64,000 nt of DNA from Macrothele yani (taxonomy: Eukaryota; Arthropoda; Arachnida; Araneae; Macrothelidae): assembly GCA_039090855.1 (NCBI GenBank), contig CM077024.1:65495594-65559593 (forward strand), in the 5' to 3' direction. The translations under genes and the position numbers were made by a program. The notes below the pieces were generated by a model. It saw only the letters and a program-made list of their open reading frames with translations, ran no database searches and was not told the origin of the DNA. The first letter of the stretch is position 1; the number at the start of each line of letters is the position of its first letter. Below, piece by piece: positions 20,222 to 31,398 of the stretch.

Positions 20222-20861
20222 TAGTGTTCTCCCTAGATTTTTTTTTGAGCCTGGTGGCAAGAAATTTTTGCTGGATGGTACTATTAATGACCCCTTCTCT
20301 AATTGAAAAAAAAAATGTTTTCTTTAACATTATTATACTTATCAAACATCTTTATCAGTGTAGTAGGCATTAATATAGCATAACATGATAAACAGTTAAA
20401 AAATTGTACAAAAATGGTTAAAAAAATGAGTACTTACTAAAAAAATATATTCAACACAAATTTCTGCTTTCTTTTTAAAAAAGATTGAAGGTTTAACGAC
20501 CACCATAAGCAACGCAATACGCTATAAGCAGTCGCTTGTCCCTAATTTAGGGCCACTGGTTCCAGGAAAGGGAGAGAACCAGTGCCGTAAGACAAACACA
20601 ACATCCATGCCTCACCTGGATTCGAATCGGGACCCTTATCAAATAAATGGTCATAAGCCAGCGCTTAGACCATTGTGTCACCAGGACGGTCACACGGATT
20701 TTAGCCAGTTTTTATCAACGCTGAAGGTGTATGTAGAAAAAAGTTTTCCATTATTACTATTATGCGAAATGTGAAAACATTCATTAAAGAAAATATAGCT
20801 GGGTGGCAAACAAAATTAAGTGGGCTGGCCGCCCAATAAAAAGGCTCTAGGGAGAACACTA
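20222..20861. mobile_element. Non-autonomous DNA element (hAT-like), 5-bp TSD
   Basis: TIRs TAGTGTTCTCCCTAG at 20222 and the complement ending at 20861 are flanked by CCTGG on both sides (20217-20221, 20862-20866). Removing it rejoins the Tc1 5' UTR. A 5-bp TSD with TAGTGTTCTC ends could be a hAT subgroup with short TSDs; I cannot exclude another superfamily. It holds a SINE and no transposase. Confidence 0.75.
20471..20692 (-). mobile_element. tRNA-derived SINE, older copy
   Basis: Same SINE family as at 16534 and 23931, more diverged (box B GATTCGAATC, head CCGTCCTGGTGACAC). The A-tail is reduced to a short interrupted T-rich run at about 20471-20483. It is nested in the hAT-like MITE, which is nested in the Tc1 element. 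Confidence 0.85.
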
Positions 20862-21861
20862 CCTGGGTTGGAGCTCTCTGTCAGTATTTTGTTTTGTCTC
20901 AACATGGGAAAAGCAAAGAATTCATCTGATTTTGACAAAGGACAGATCATTATGACAATGCCATAGTAAGAGCATCTCCAAAACAGCAACACTGGTAGGC
21001 TGCTCAAGCTATGCAGTAGTTAGTACTTATCAAAAATGATCCAAAACAGTTGGAACTTTAAGCCGTCAACAGGCCATGCCTTGTTGATGCCAAAGGTCAG
21101 AGCAGGCTATCTCATCTTGTCCACAGCAACAGGAGGGATACAGTGGCTGACAATACCCATAATTTCAATTGTGGTGAAGGGCTCAATGTGTCCAAACACA
21201 CAGTTCGTTGTAAACTCTTAGAGATGGGTCTGCGGCTGTGCCAATGCTCACAGCCGCTCATCGTCAATGTTTGCAGTGGACATGTAATAATGGACATTCG
21301 ACCATAGAAAACTGAGAGGGTCTCATGGTCAGGCGAATCCCATTTTCTGTTACACAGTGTCAACAAAAGAGCTCGTGTGAAACGTTTACCCAAGGAAGCC
21401 TTCTCACCTGGATGCACTGTGGGACGGATCCAGGTGGCTGAAGGGAGTGTTATGGTCTGGGCAATATTTGCTTGGGGAATACTTGGACCTATTATCCTTC
21501 TCATGTACCTGAACATCATGGCTGTCTAAGAACACCCCTTTATGGCAACTGTATTCCCTAGCAAAGGTGGCGTCTTTCGACAACACAATGCTCCATGCCC
21601 CCAAATTCAACAAAAATGAATCCTATCTAGCACTTGTGGTTTGAGTTGGAGAAACAGGTACGAGTAGCATCACCCTAACTATGTAATTTACAGGAACTGC
21701 AGGATCTTCTGTTGCAGTCATGGTACCAAATATTAAGAGACACTTACCGACATCTCATTGAATCTATGCCTCATTGGGTGAGAGCTCTTTTGGCGGTGAT
21801 AGAAGGACCTACATCATATTAGGTAGGTGGCTTTAATGTTTTGGTTGATCAGTGTATAAAT

Positions 21862-21905
21862 CTGGATTTTTGCAATTTTCAGTTTTGTAACCATCTTTTT
21901 AATAA
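21862..21905 (+). repeat. 44-bp inverted repeat flanking the RTE block, left
   Basis: CTGGATTTTTGCAATTTTCA...ATCTTTTTAAT is almost the exact complement of 25957-25999. The pair brackets the whole RTE-in-RTE block. They could be TIRs of an older element into which the LINEs inserted. Confidence 0.6.
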
Positions 21906-22084
21906 GTGTGTCCATGTTTGTTATCTTTTTTAATAAGTGCATCAATGTTAGTTGTTTATTCAGATGGTCATCCTCTCATCATTGTTGATATTATAGTCAG
22001 TATTCTGTGGCATACAAAAAATTCAACCAATCATGGTATGATAGAATTTTAAGTTTACCAAGTGTTTAAATAATCAACACGTCG

Positions 22085-22287
22085 TACCAGTTCTTACTTA
22101 TGGATCACATACATGGATTTCAACTACAAAAGACATATAGGAGCTGCAAACAACTCAAAGAAGCGTGGAGACATGCACGTTTGATGTAACCAAGAAAAAC
22201 AGAAAAAAAGGAACTCATGGATCAGAAAAATGAAAAGAGTGAATGACATCATGATCAAAGCCAAGACCCTTAGTGGCAATGGAATTA
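22085..22287 (+). pseudogene. Older RTE LINE, C-terminal fragment, first part
   Basis: Plus strand VLPVLTYGSHTW...KDI.ELQTTQRSVETC.FDVTKKN..IRKMKRVNDIMIKAK aligns with the end of the RTE protein on the opposite strand. The copy stops at GGCAATGG (WQW) and resumes at 25692 with RTDHH. About 3.4 kb of a younger RTE lie between. Confidence 0.75.
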
Positions 22288-22307
22288 CATCATCATCATC
22301 ATCATCG

Positions 22308-25300
22308 TCAACCATTATCAATCCACTGCTGGACGAAGGTCTCCCCAAGTTTCCTCCACAACGGTCTGTCTTGTGCCAGTCTCCTCCATGTCACTCCTGC
22401 ATACTTTCGAATTTCATCCACCCATCTCCCATGTGGTCTTCTTCTGGGTCTTTTCCTGTCCCTTGGAATCGAATCTAAAATTTCAGCTGTCCATTGATGG
22501 TCTGTCCTTCTGGCAGTATGTCCAGCCCATTGCCATTTCAGGGATTTAACTCTTATCATTTTTCGGATCCACGAGTTCCTCTTCTTATCTCTCCTGGTTA
22601 CACCAAGCATGCACCTCTCCATGCTTCTTTGAGTTGTCTGCAGCCTTTGTATGTCTCTTTTACTTAAGGTCCAAGGCTCTGCACCATATGTAAGCACTGG
22701 AAGGATGCATTGATCAAACACTTTTCTTTTAAGACATAATGGCATATTGCTCTTGAAAATTATGTTGTTTCTTCCAAAAGCTCTCCAGGCAAGTTTTGTA
22801 CGCCGATTAATTTCTTCATCAATGTGACCCTCACTTGATATCTGCTGTCCAAGATAAACGTACATGTCTGTTGTCTCCAGCTTTTCTCCATCAATCGATA
22901 AATCTTCATTTCTTGTAAAAGCATTGAACATCACTTTTGTCTTCTAAAAGTTCATTTTTAATCCCACTTCTTTACTCTTGTCAGCAAGTTCCTGGATCAT
23001 ACTCTGCAGCTCTGATGGGGTAGTTACAAAAATGACTGTCATCAGCAAAACGAAGGTGGGTTAGATAATCTCCATTAATCTTCATCCCTTTATTTTTCCA
23101 GTTCAGTGATTGAAAGACATTTTCCAATGTGACATTAAAGAGCTTCGGAGATATGGTGTCACCTTGTCTCACTCCCTTTCCAATTTTTATGTGTGTTGTA
23201 TTTTCAAACAGCCAAATCTTTGCACTTGCATTTTCATAGATATTATTAATAATATTAATGTATGCATCTTCAATACTGCAGGACTTCAGAGCCATTGTAA
23301 CTGCTGATGGTTTCACTGAATCAAAGGCTTTTACATAATTGACAAAAGCCATGCACAATGGAAGTTCATATTCCCTCGCTCTTTCAATTAGTTCTCTCAG
23401 TACGTGGATATGATCTATTGTGCTGAAGCTACTCCGGAATCCATCTTGTTCTCTCGGTTGAGTCATGTTCAGTGTTACCTTCAAGCGGTGTGAAAGAACT
23501 TTAGTAAAGATTTTATAAACCACTGATAGGAGGCTGATAGGTCTGTAGTTCCTGAGATCCTCAATGTCACCTTTTTTATGTAGCAGGATCACTGTAGCAT
23601 TGTTCCAATCCTCAGGAATCTTCCCTTCATTAAGGCATCGAGTGAAAATTTGGGCGAGTACTGTTTCGATTTCTCCACTTGCTTCTTGTATCTACAGTAA
23701 TTCCATCTTCTCCTGGAGCTTTTCCCCGCTTCATGTTCTTGATGGCATGTGCAACTTCTGCTGGGAGGACTGGAAGAACCCTGGTACTAGTACCTTTCAT
23801 GATGTCTGGAGTACATATATCATCCCTTTCATATAATTTGGAGTAGAAATCTTTCACTCTTGTCAAAATTTTGCCTCTATTTCTTGTTACAGAACCATCT
23901 TCTTTTCTCAGTGCCATAATCTGTTTTCTTGCCGCCCCGGTGGCGCAGTGGTCTAAACGATGGCCTCTGATCATTCGTCCGAACGGGGTCCGGGTTCGAA
24001 TCCCGGTGAGGCATGGATGTTGTGTTTGTCTTACGGCACTGGCTCTCTCCCTTCCCTGGAACCAGTGACCCTAAATTAGAAACGGGCCACTGCTTATAGC
24101 CCATTGAGTTGCTCACGGTGGTCGTTAATCCTTCAATCAAAAAAAAAAAAAAAAAATCTGTTTTCTTCCCTTACTGAGATGTCCCTTTGCTATGTTTAGG
24201 CTTTGGTTGTTTTCAATTGCTTTCCTTACTAGTTCACAGTTGAATTTCTTTACGTCTTCAGTGATGCTTTTTCGTACTCTCTTGCATAGCTCTATATATT
24301 CCACTTTGGAAGTCACATCTTCTTTAGTTGTCCTCATCTCTCTTCTTTTTTGCACCAACATTTTGGTTTTTCCTGATAATTTGTTCACATGCAACTTGTT
24401 CTTAGACCCAGCTAATTTTGTAGCTGTTTCCATAAGAGCTTTGGTTACTTTTCTGTTAACTTCAGATATATCCACTTCTTCCGATGTTAGGCCTTCTAAA
24501 GCAGAGAATCTGTTCTTCAGTTCCAACTTGAAGGTATTATGGTGTTTTTTAGGTTGGTTATGTCAATACATTTTATTTGTCTTGTGAGCTTGCCACGTTC
24601 GAGTTTAGTGTTGAGGTGCATCTTACATCTCACCAATCTATGGTCACTACCTGTGTTGAACTTGTTTAGCACACTGCAGTCTTCTACGACAAATTTTTTG
24701 TTACACATAATAAAATCAATTTCATTTGTCGTCCCATTTGGATGTCTCCATGTCCATTTCCTGTGTGGCTTTTTCTTGAAGAAGGAGTTCAAGATGAAAA
24801 ACCCTTCTGCCTCTGCAAACTCAACGAGAGTATTTCCACGCTGGTTTCTGTTGCTGTGACCGAATTTACCTACTGAAGTTTCATTCTGTTGCCGGTGCCC
24901 TATTTTTGCATTGAAATCTCCCATAATTATCTTCAAGTGCTGCTTACCTTTATTATTTAGATGACGAATTTCCTCATAAAATTCTTCAATTTCTTCTTCA
25001 GGATGACTTGTGGTTTGTGCATAAGTTTGAATAATCTGAGCCTGGTATCTTCTCGAGAGTTGGATAACGAGCCGTGCAGCTCTGTCAGAGGAACTTTCAA
25101 CTTCTACAACTTTATCCTTCAGTTTCTTGTTTATTATAAATCCAACACCACTAGTTCTGCCAGTATCTGTCCCACGATAGTAGAAGAGATGTCCACTTTT
25201 CAGTTCAATGAGATCTTCTCCTTTTCTCCTTACCTCACTTAGCCCGTTGATGTACCACTTGATCCTTTGTAGTTACTCTTCCAATTCAAGAAGCCTTGAA

Positions 25301-25476
25301 TCAGAAGATAGGGAGCGTCCATTATACGTAGCCAAGGTCAGCATCAGATGCCAGCCTAGTCCGGACCTCCGGGAATTCTTAGCACCCACTGCCTTCATGT
25401 CGCACTGGCCGCTGCCTTGGCCAGGTACATTCCAGCTGCCGGAGACTGAGGGCCAAGATTTAAGTTGTGGAGTCAT
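22308..25476 (-). pseudogene. RTE endonuclease-reverse transcriptase, decayed
   Basis: The protein nicks DNA and copies the element RNA at the nick (target-primed reverse transcription). Minus-strand order: LTLATYNGRSLSSDSR (endonuclease start, about 25340), RTSGVGFIINKKL, then MGDFNAKIG (about 24930), EIDFIMCN and GSDHRLVRCKM (catalytic Asp-His, about 24650). The linker follows, then LRNYRPISLLSVVYKIFTK (23555), MAFVNYVKAFDS (motif A, about 23355; DYxKAFDS expected), GVRQGDTISPKLF (motif B, 23170) and LRFADDS (catalytic, 23055). The C-terminal block VLTYGAEPWTLSK.DIQRLQTTQRSMER, QWAGHTARRTD.QW and RDRKRPRRRPHGRWVDEIRK follows. Frameshifts at about 24530, 23600 and 22950 plus the SINE make it inactive. 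Of the LINEs here it has the longest intact frames. Confidence 0.88.
23931..24157 (+). mobile_element. tRNA-derived SINE, full length with TSD
   Basis: Head GCCGCCCCGGTGGCGCAGTGG, box B GGTTCGAATCC, body, and poly-A at about 24138-24156. AATCTGTTTTCTT duplicates at both sides (23918-23930; after the A-tail). It is the best-preserved copy with the 16534 one and disrupts the RTE ORF. Confidence 0.95.
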
Positions 25477-25691
25477 TTTGGAGGGGTTTGGCCATAACTC
25501 ACCACGCTGGCCAAGCGGGTTGGTGAGTGTGGGATAGCATTTCCTCTAATCCTGATGGTATAGTTTTTATTGGCGGTCGTCAGAGCCCCTTTAGTGGGAA
25601 CAGGATGCACCACGAGAACGCGGGGTTGACATTTGTCAAGGAGAGGCTGTGATGTTACGCATCACCTGACCTTACATGGAATGACATACCG

Positions 25692-25912
25692 AGTGCTAAA
25701 GAACTGACCACCACCGCACAAGTGAAATACTAGTCCAGATTTCAAGGGACAGAAAAAGACCCAGAAGAAGATCACGTAGTTGATGGGTAGATGACATTTG
25801 AAAGCATACCAGAGTGACACAGAAGAGAACTGCTGAAAACAGAGTCATGGAAGACTTACGGAGACTTGCATCCAGCAGTGGATTGAGAACGGTTGATGAT
25901 AATGAAGCCAAA
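25692..25912 (+). pseudogene. Older RTE LINE, C-terminal fragment, second part
   Basis: Plus strand RTDHHRTSEILVQISRDRKR then PRRRSRS.WVDDI.KHTRVTQKRTAENR..EDLRRL..SSGLRTVDDN matches the extreme C-terminus of the RTE protein. It joins to 22085-22287 once the minus-strand RTE is removed. Confidence 0.75.
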
Positions 25913-25956
25913 TGAACAATAAATTGAACTTAGGAATCAGAGTTAAAACTAAAAGT

Positions 25957-25999
25957 ATTAAAAAAGATTGTGACAAAACTGAAAATTGCAAAAATCCAG
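25957..25999 (-). repeat. 44-bp inverted repeat flanking the RTE block, right
   Basis: Complement of 21862-21905 with two or three differences. Confidence 0.6.
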
Positions 26000-26044
26000 G
26001 TGTATACGAATTCTGTCGAAGAAATATTCTTCACTTAATATGTA

Positions 26045-27323
26045 TCGGGTTGTCGGAAAAGTCATGACGTATTTTGGCACCCGATGGCGGTTGGGCGATT
26101 TTGGAAGTACTAGAGGCATGTGCAGCTCTGTTATCGCTATGGCATTCGACAGGTGCCAGTTCTAGCTGCAGTCTAAAAGGAATAGTGAGCGATTTGGTTG
26201 ATTTGCGGAGATTTGACATCAAGTTGGAGATGGAAGACCAAACTGTACATTTTTGCCATATTTTACTGTTTTACTAAAAGGGAAAGAATGCGCATCAAGC
26301 TTGTGAAAAGTTGCATAAAGTGTACGGTGATAATGTTCTACAAGAACGTCAGTGCTAGCGGTGGTTCGCAAAATTCCGTACTGGTGATTTTGACCTCAAT
26401 GATGCTCCTTGGTCCGGGAGGACCACCGAGGTTGATGACGACCAAATCAAGGCATTGATCGAGTCAAACCAACGTTACACGACACGAGAGATTGCAGACA
26501 CATTGCACATCCATCATTCAAGCGTTCACGACCACCTGAAGAAGCTAGGATACGTAAGCAAGCTTGATGTGTGGGTTCCTCATGAACTCAAAGAAGCTCA
26601 ATTGATGGCGTGTATAAACATCTGCGATGTGCTCATTAAACGTGAGGAAAACGATCCTTTTTTGAAGCGACTGATAACGAAAAGTGGATTGTGTACAACA
26701 ATGTGCTGTGCAAATGGTCTTGGTCCCGACGTGCTGCTTTGTCTCAAACGACATCCAAAGCAGACATTCATCGGCAGAAGGTTCTGGTCTCAGTGTAGTG
26801 GGATTTTAAAGGTGTCGTGTTTTTTGAGCTCCTACCATGGAACCAAACAATCAATTTGAATGTGTACTTTCGGCAATTGGACAGTTTGAACGAACCCATC
26901 ATCCAGAAACGTCCAGAGCTCGTTCATCGTAAAGGTGTTGTGTTCCATCACGACAACGCAGGACCACACACAAGTTTGATCACCCGTCAAAAATTATTGG
27001 AGCTTGGGTGGGATGTGTTGCCACACCCAGCATACTCGCCTGACCTTGCACCATCCGAATTCCACTTGTTTTGCTCTCTTCAACAGGCCTTGCGTGTTAT
27101 AACATTCAATTCAGATGAGGCTGTAAATCAGCACCTTGTACAGTTTTTCGCCACGAAAGACAGGTCCTTCTATGAACGAGGCATTCTGCAGCTCACTGAA
27201 AGATGGCAAAAGGTTATCGAACAAAACGGGCATTATTTCATTGATTGAACTTTGTTCTTTCTATCAATAAATGACCTTTGCAAAACATGGCTAAAATACA
27301 TCATGATTTTTCCGACAACCCAA
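26045..27323 (+). mobile_element. Mariner transposon with TIRs and TA duplication
   Basis: The ends TCGGGTTGTCGGAAAAGTCATGA and the complement of TCATGATTTTTCCGACAACC at 27323 form TIRs of about 28 bp. TA lies on both sides (26043-26044, 27324-27325). Length 1279 bp is standard for mariner. Confidence 0.95.
26230..27248 (+). pseudogene. Mariner transposase, lightly decayed
   Basis: Starts at ATG 26230 (MEDQTVHFCHILLFYY). It shows the paired HTH region HQACEKLHKVYGDNV..WFAKFRTGDFDLNDAPWSGR and QIKALIESNQRYTTREIADTL, the WVPHEL linker motif (26572), then KRLIT.DEKWIVYNN-like sequence (first Asp). The second Asp is in VVFHHDNAGPH (26940) and the third position in YSPDLAPSEFHLF (27050). The family has Asp (PSD) at that last site; here it is Glu, turning DD34D into DD34E in this copy. 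Ends ..VIEQNGHYFID-stop at 27248. About three or four frameshifts or stops interrupt it (near 26275, 26690, 26815), so it is not active, but it is younger than most elements here. Confidence 0.88.
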
Positions 27324-27437
27324 TAGAACAAGGTCAGGATAATTAACCTAGCAATCAGATATGCCTTAATTACCAGTTTTACAATTCTGCCACATCAAAA
27401 GGTCATCTCCCAGGTGTATGTATATTGTGTCATTAGT

Positions 27438-27987
27438 AGATGAATTCACCAAATCCACACATACCATGTCATTAGCACTTGAAGGCCTTTTATAGCTGAT
27501 ATAATTGAATATTTAAAAAGGCGTCCACAAAAATTGCAACTCAGCTCTGTCCAGGCATAACACAATAATTTATAAACACAATAATTTTATTCCCAGTTGG
27601 GAAGACACATTTATCACTGTAAAAATGAATAAAAATTCAGCATCAGATATATGGAAACACTATAAATTTTCAGCATCATTAACTGCAATGATGATACACC
27701 ACACATCACACCATTAGCTTGGAAATTACTAATGCATGAAGAAAGAACCATTCAAATGCCATGGTAAAAATCACTGAGCAAGAAACAATACTTCAAGCAA
27801 TATCAGACAAAGTGAACACACCCAAAACAACAATTAACTTAAGAGCCAAGATCAGCATGGCAACAATTTAACTATCAGCAAAAGCAAGGCAAGATAAAAC
27901 TTGAACAAACATTTGGCCACAGTGGCTGAAGATGCACAAATGGATGTGTGGAAGTAACCCCATAGCAATTAAATCATGACATGCTAA
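27438..27987 (-). repeat. 530-bp dispersed repeat, copy 2
   Basis: Reverse complement of 17353-17885 over its whole length. Both copies end at the same points (TCATGATTTAATTGC and GAATTCATCTACTA), so these look like true element ends. Confidence 0.8.
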
Positions 27988-28264
27988 ACAACATTGAAAT
28001 AAATTCTTCTAAGGTCAAAGAAGCTTGAGATAAACTCTTGAATATTTTGTGAAATTGAGCTGTCCTCCAAGAAGTGTAAAGGGTGAACTTCAGCTTGACA
28101 CTTGTAGAACTCAAAAAGAAAAAAAAACAAGATGAAAAGCTAAGTCAGACTTCAAGTGAACTGTTCCTTTCTACATTACCTGAATGATTACGTGAACTTT
28201 AGTTACGTGGTTAATAATGTTATATATGTTTGCAGTATAAGTATACAGCACCCTGTAAAAGTAC

Positions 28265-28440
28265 AACTGTGAGTAGGTGTTTCTCTTTAGTACTAATCCC
28301 TTTGGTACAGTTATACTACTGTCTGGTCAGTTGTTAGAGCCCCTTTACAGAGAAAAGGAAGCACCATGAGAAGGTTGGGCTGACATCTGTCTATAGAGGC
28401 TATATGTTACATATCAACAGACCTTACATCCCTGCTTCAT
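28265..28440 (-). repeat. RTE 5' UTR-like fragment
   Basis: AGAGCCCCTTTA, GCACCATGAGAA, TTGGGCTGACAT and AGACCTTACAT occur in the same order and spacing as AGAGCCCCTTTA, GCACCACGAGAA and GACCTTACAT at 25588-25680, the 5' UTR of the RTE. No coding part is attached. Confidence 0.55.
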
Positions 28441-29572
28441 TACAGGAACCAACTAACTATAAGATCATGAGGCAATATATTTAGTAAGCTTGTTACCGAG
28501 ACTTCTCGTCAAATAGCTGTGTGATTAAACTACAGTTGGCAGCAAGCAGCTTCTCTATCAGATTGTGAATTATATTTATATTGTATCCATGCCATTCCAT
28601 ATACCCATTTGAATTCTGCATCTTTGGCTTACACTGGACAGAGAGACACTGCTCTTCAAATGGAACTTCACAATGCACAGATTTTGGAACTTCAAAGATG
28701 GTTAGATGCAACTTCTGAAGGCAGATATTTTGGAACTTCAAGAATCACTCAAATCTTTAGAGATGATGGCTGGAGTGCTAAGCTGATTTCTTGTTAACTG
28801 CAGTTTTAAAGCTATTTTCGGTTCTAAGGAATTTTTGTCTAAAAAATGGCAATTTACACTCCTGTTTAGTGGTAGCTACAGTTATGGAGTTGCAGTCCTC
28901 ATCCCCACCCAAAGCATTTGTTTTTCTTCATGCTGTACTGAAGTTTTCTGACCTCAGCTTGGCACTTTTCCTGCATAATGCACAACCAATTGTCTCCATA
29001 GTTCCCTCTTCACTGGGAACTGAACTGATTGCAGCCCTGAGGTCTATTGAAACCAATTCATATGGGAATCTCAGACTTATTCCCACATCAGTTGGTTACA
29101 TGGTTTAGTTTCCACAGGGCAAAGTCTCACTCACAGCAGCCTGGCTCATACAGCAGATTTGATTTGTACTCAAAGTTGCGACTATGCACATCAGGAATAC
29201 TGTTTGCCTTACTCTGTGCTGTGTGAACTCTGTTTAAATATACAATTACTGTGTTGCCAAATATGAAATAAAATGGTGAAATCAATTTAAATACACAGTC
29301 ATGGAGGATGTGTTATTTGACAGTTGCACCGTTTTGGGTTTGTTTGTTGTTGCTGCTGTTGTTGTTTTGTCAGTTTTGCTTTGGATTTTTTTTTCTTCTC
29401 AAATTTTTGTTTTTCTTGTTATTGTGGTCTCATGCTTTTATTAGACACAATATTTCTGACAGTGATGCGATTCCCATCAAACTGGAAAGAATTATCAGTG
29501 TTTGCCAATTACAAAACATCAGCTTTCATGTGAAAAGATTTAGTCATTTTTTCTTCTAATCTACATAGGCTG
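28441..29572. other. Non-coding stretch, no gene seen
   Basis: Frames at 28609-28797 and 28791-29108 resemble no family I know and lack gene context. A T-rich stretch at 29340-29420 yields only low-complexity peptides. Confidence 0.45.
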
Positions 29573-29940
29573 TCAGAAAAAGAATGAGACTGTAGCCATA
29601 ATGTACCAATCGAACAAGTCAGTAACTAGGTGACTGTGGTCCTTTTCAAAATATGCACTTAGCAGAAATGCACTTGTCCCATATCTGCCACTCTTGAAAC
29701 ATGTCACAGAAACCATCTTCAAAATGGTCTCCATCTTTTTGATAATGGCCTCTTCTGATGGGAAGCGCTGACCCTGTAATGATTTTTTCAATGATGGAAA
29801 AAGAGAAAAGTCACATGGGCCAAGTCCAGGATGTGTGTGTTGATTTTTCAGGGGCATTCTGAAATTTGGGCTGTTGAGAAGTTTCAAGAGAACCTGAGAG
29901 CTTCTCTTAAAAATGTCACTTTCTTGGATTTTGCATTGAT
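29573..29940 (-). pseudogene. Mariner transposase C-terminal relic
   Basis: The minus strand shows PGLGPCDFSLFPSLKKSLQGQRFPSEEAI..METILK...CFKSGRYGTSAF, then a terminus ..YIMATVSFFF. The sequence corresponds to the third-Asp site (PDLAPCDFFLFPKLK in relatives) and the C-terminal helices of a mariner transposase. SPD has become HPG. The catalytic core upstream and the TIRs are not seen, so it is a truncated remnant. Confidence 0.7.
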
Positions 29941-30069
29941 TTGTCCAATAGATTTTAGCTTTCTCAATTTAAGTTAAAATTACATAAAAAACACAGACGT
30001 TTATAACAATTAACCGAAATTCACTTGGTTGTTAGACAAATCCTATTTGTTCTTTTATTGCAGGAATTA

Positions 30070-31004
30070 CCATATGGGTATATTTGCATATAAGCCAAAA
30101 GTTTTCAGAAGAAATCCTACTTTCAAAGTTGGGGGTCGGCTTATATGCAGGTCAGTAAAACATAGGGATGCACTTTCGTGAATTCTCCCATGGAATTTAC
30201 CGACAGATATGTTTATATTTTAGACAGCGGCTTTCTGCATGCCAAAAAAGTAAACGAAACCCATTTTCGATCGCAGCTTTTTGTGTGTTCTTCAAAAGTA
30301 CTTCCAAAAAATAAACAAAAATTATGAAAGATTTTTCCACCCAGAGTAGGATTCCTACAGAAATAGGTGCCACTAACATGACAAGTGAAAAACCTAATCC
30401 TGTTTCAAATTGGGACCACGAAATTTCTTGCTTCCAAACATTGAATATCTCATTACTTATCATGTGCAACCGTGGGACGACATCTTTCAAACTTGATATG
30501 CAGTGAGTCAGACATAAATAATTTAGCTGTCGGGGTGTGCCACAGCCAATTAGACATCTCTCTCTTATCCCGAGTTTACATGGCAAGCATTGGGTGCATA
30601 CCTTCTGTTCCACGCTGGCAGAAGCCATGTCCGTGCTATCGAAGAACAAAGACACAGTGCTTTACGAAATCTGGTAACTTGTAAAAAAAGGCTGACATGG
30701 ACTTGTCACTTTTTGGGTGAAAGAACTCTGAAATACAATTTCACCAGAAATGGTTACAAAATCTCTCACAAAATGATGTATAAGTAATGCAATGAATGTT
30801 ACTGGAGTTATTTCAAAACTCCGATAGTGAATAGCACTTTGAAAGTTTTTACAGAAGATCTCAGAAATTTTCATAATTCATTTCAATAAATAGATTTTAC
30901 AAAATCTTGAAATTTAAGGTCGTCTTATATGTGGGTCAAGGTTTCTCACAAGTTTTTAGCTCTTGAAGTAGGGGGGTTGGCTTATACACGAGTATTATAT
31001 ATGG
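30070..31004. mobile_element. Pogo-type MITE with TA duplication
   Basis: Ends CCATATGGGTATATTTGCATATAAGCC (30070) and the complement of GGCTTATACACGAGTATTATATATGG (31004), flanked by TA on both sides. The terminal pattern CCRTATN..ACTCGNGTATAAG is that of the pogo-like element at 45696-51269. Second copies of the TTATAT-G box lie inside each end (30140, 30925). No transposase is recognisable, so it is probably a non-autonomous or internally replaced relative. Confidence 0.7.
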
Positions 31005-31079
31005 TATATCAAAATATAATATTTTAAACTTAAGTGGAACCTTCATGCACTAAACACAAATAATCACAAAGTGTCAAGG

Positions 31080-31310
31080 GGATGAAATCAGGGGAGAGAG
31101 TGAGGTGCCCTGGTTTCATAGTAGCCAATATTTTCTGCAGGGTCCTAGAGAGTAACTATGCAAAATTTGGTTCAGATCTGTCAAAGGGTTTAGAAGTTTA
31201 TAGGGAACAAACAGACATTCTATTGTATAGATATACAGTATATTTACTATTATTCAAGATACAGTACAAAATAAACTGTTACTCTTTTCAGTTGTAATAG
31301 AAACTAGTTT
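31080..31310 (+). repeat. LINE-type 3' UTR fragment (tentative)
   Basis: Contains GCAAAATTTGGTTCAGATCTG and GGGAACAAACAGACA. Such phrases occur in the 3' tails of several arthropod non-LTR elements. There is no coding part. The call rests on recollection of such tails only. Confidence 0.3.
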
Positions 31311-31398
31311 ATACTTCAATACTACAGTACATACCTTTGTGTTTTGTTAATCAATAATTATCTCTAAGATAGCCTATTTCTTCAAATGTGCTTGTAAC

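Larger units (their letters stand above)
20114..21854 (+). mobile_element. Tc1-like transposon, split by a hAT-like MITE
   Basis: TIRs CACTGATCAGTCAAAACATT at 20114 and the complement ending at 21854, each flanked by TA. Without the 640-bp insertion it is about 1.1 kb. The transposase (plus, 20904-21822) begins MGKAKNSSDFDKGQIIM. It shows decayed traces of the WSDESRF and DNAPC regions and ends near GPTSY at 21820. There are numerous stops and frameshifts, so the copy is old. Confidence 0.85.
22288..25690 (-). mobile_element. RTE-clade LINE, nearly full length
   Basis: A minus-strand non-LTR retrotransposon of the RTE (BovB-like) type runs from a 5' UTR near 25690 to a 3' GATGAT microsatellite tail at about 22288-22310, the usual RTE terminus. 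Its single ORF has an apurinic-type endonuclease then RT. A 227-bp SINE interrupts it at 23931-24157. A matching 5' UTR fragment lies at about 28265-28440. Confidence 0.88.

Noticed and set aside
22273..22497. Frame starting MAMELHHHHHH (His run)
   Set aside because: It is the CATCAT microsatellite tail of the RTE read in frame, not a histidine-rich protein.
29308..29559. Phe/Leu/Cys-rich frame resembling a membrane protein
   Set aside because: Comes from a T/TTG-rich low-complexity stretch; no family or gene context.
30197..30655. 152-codon frame on the minus strand inside the pogo-type MITE
   Set aside because: No motif of any transposase or known protein, and overlapping frames on the other strand are similar in length. 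Treated as chance.
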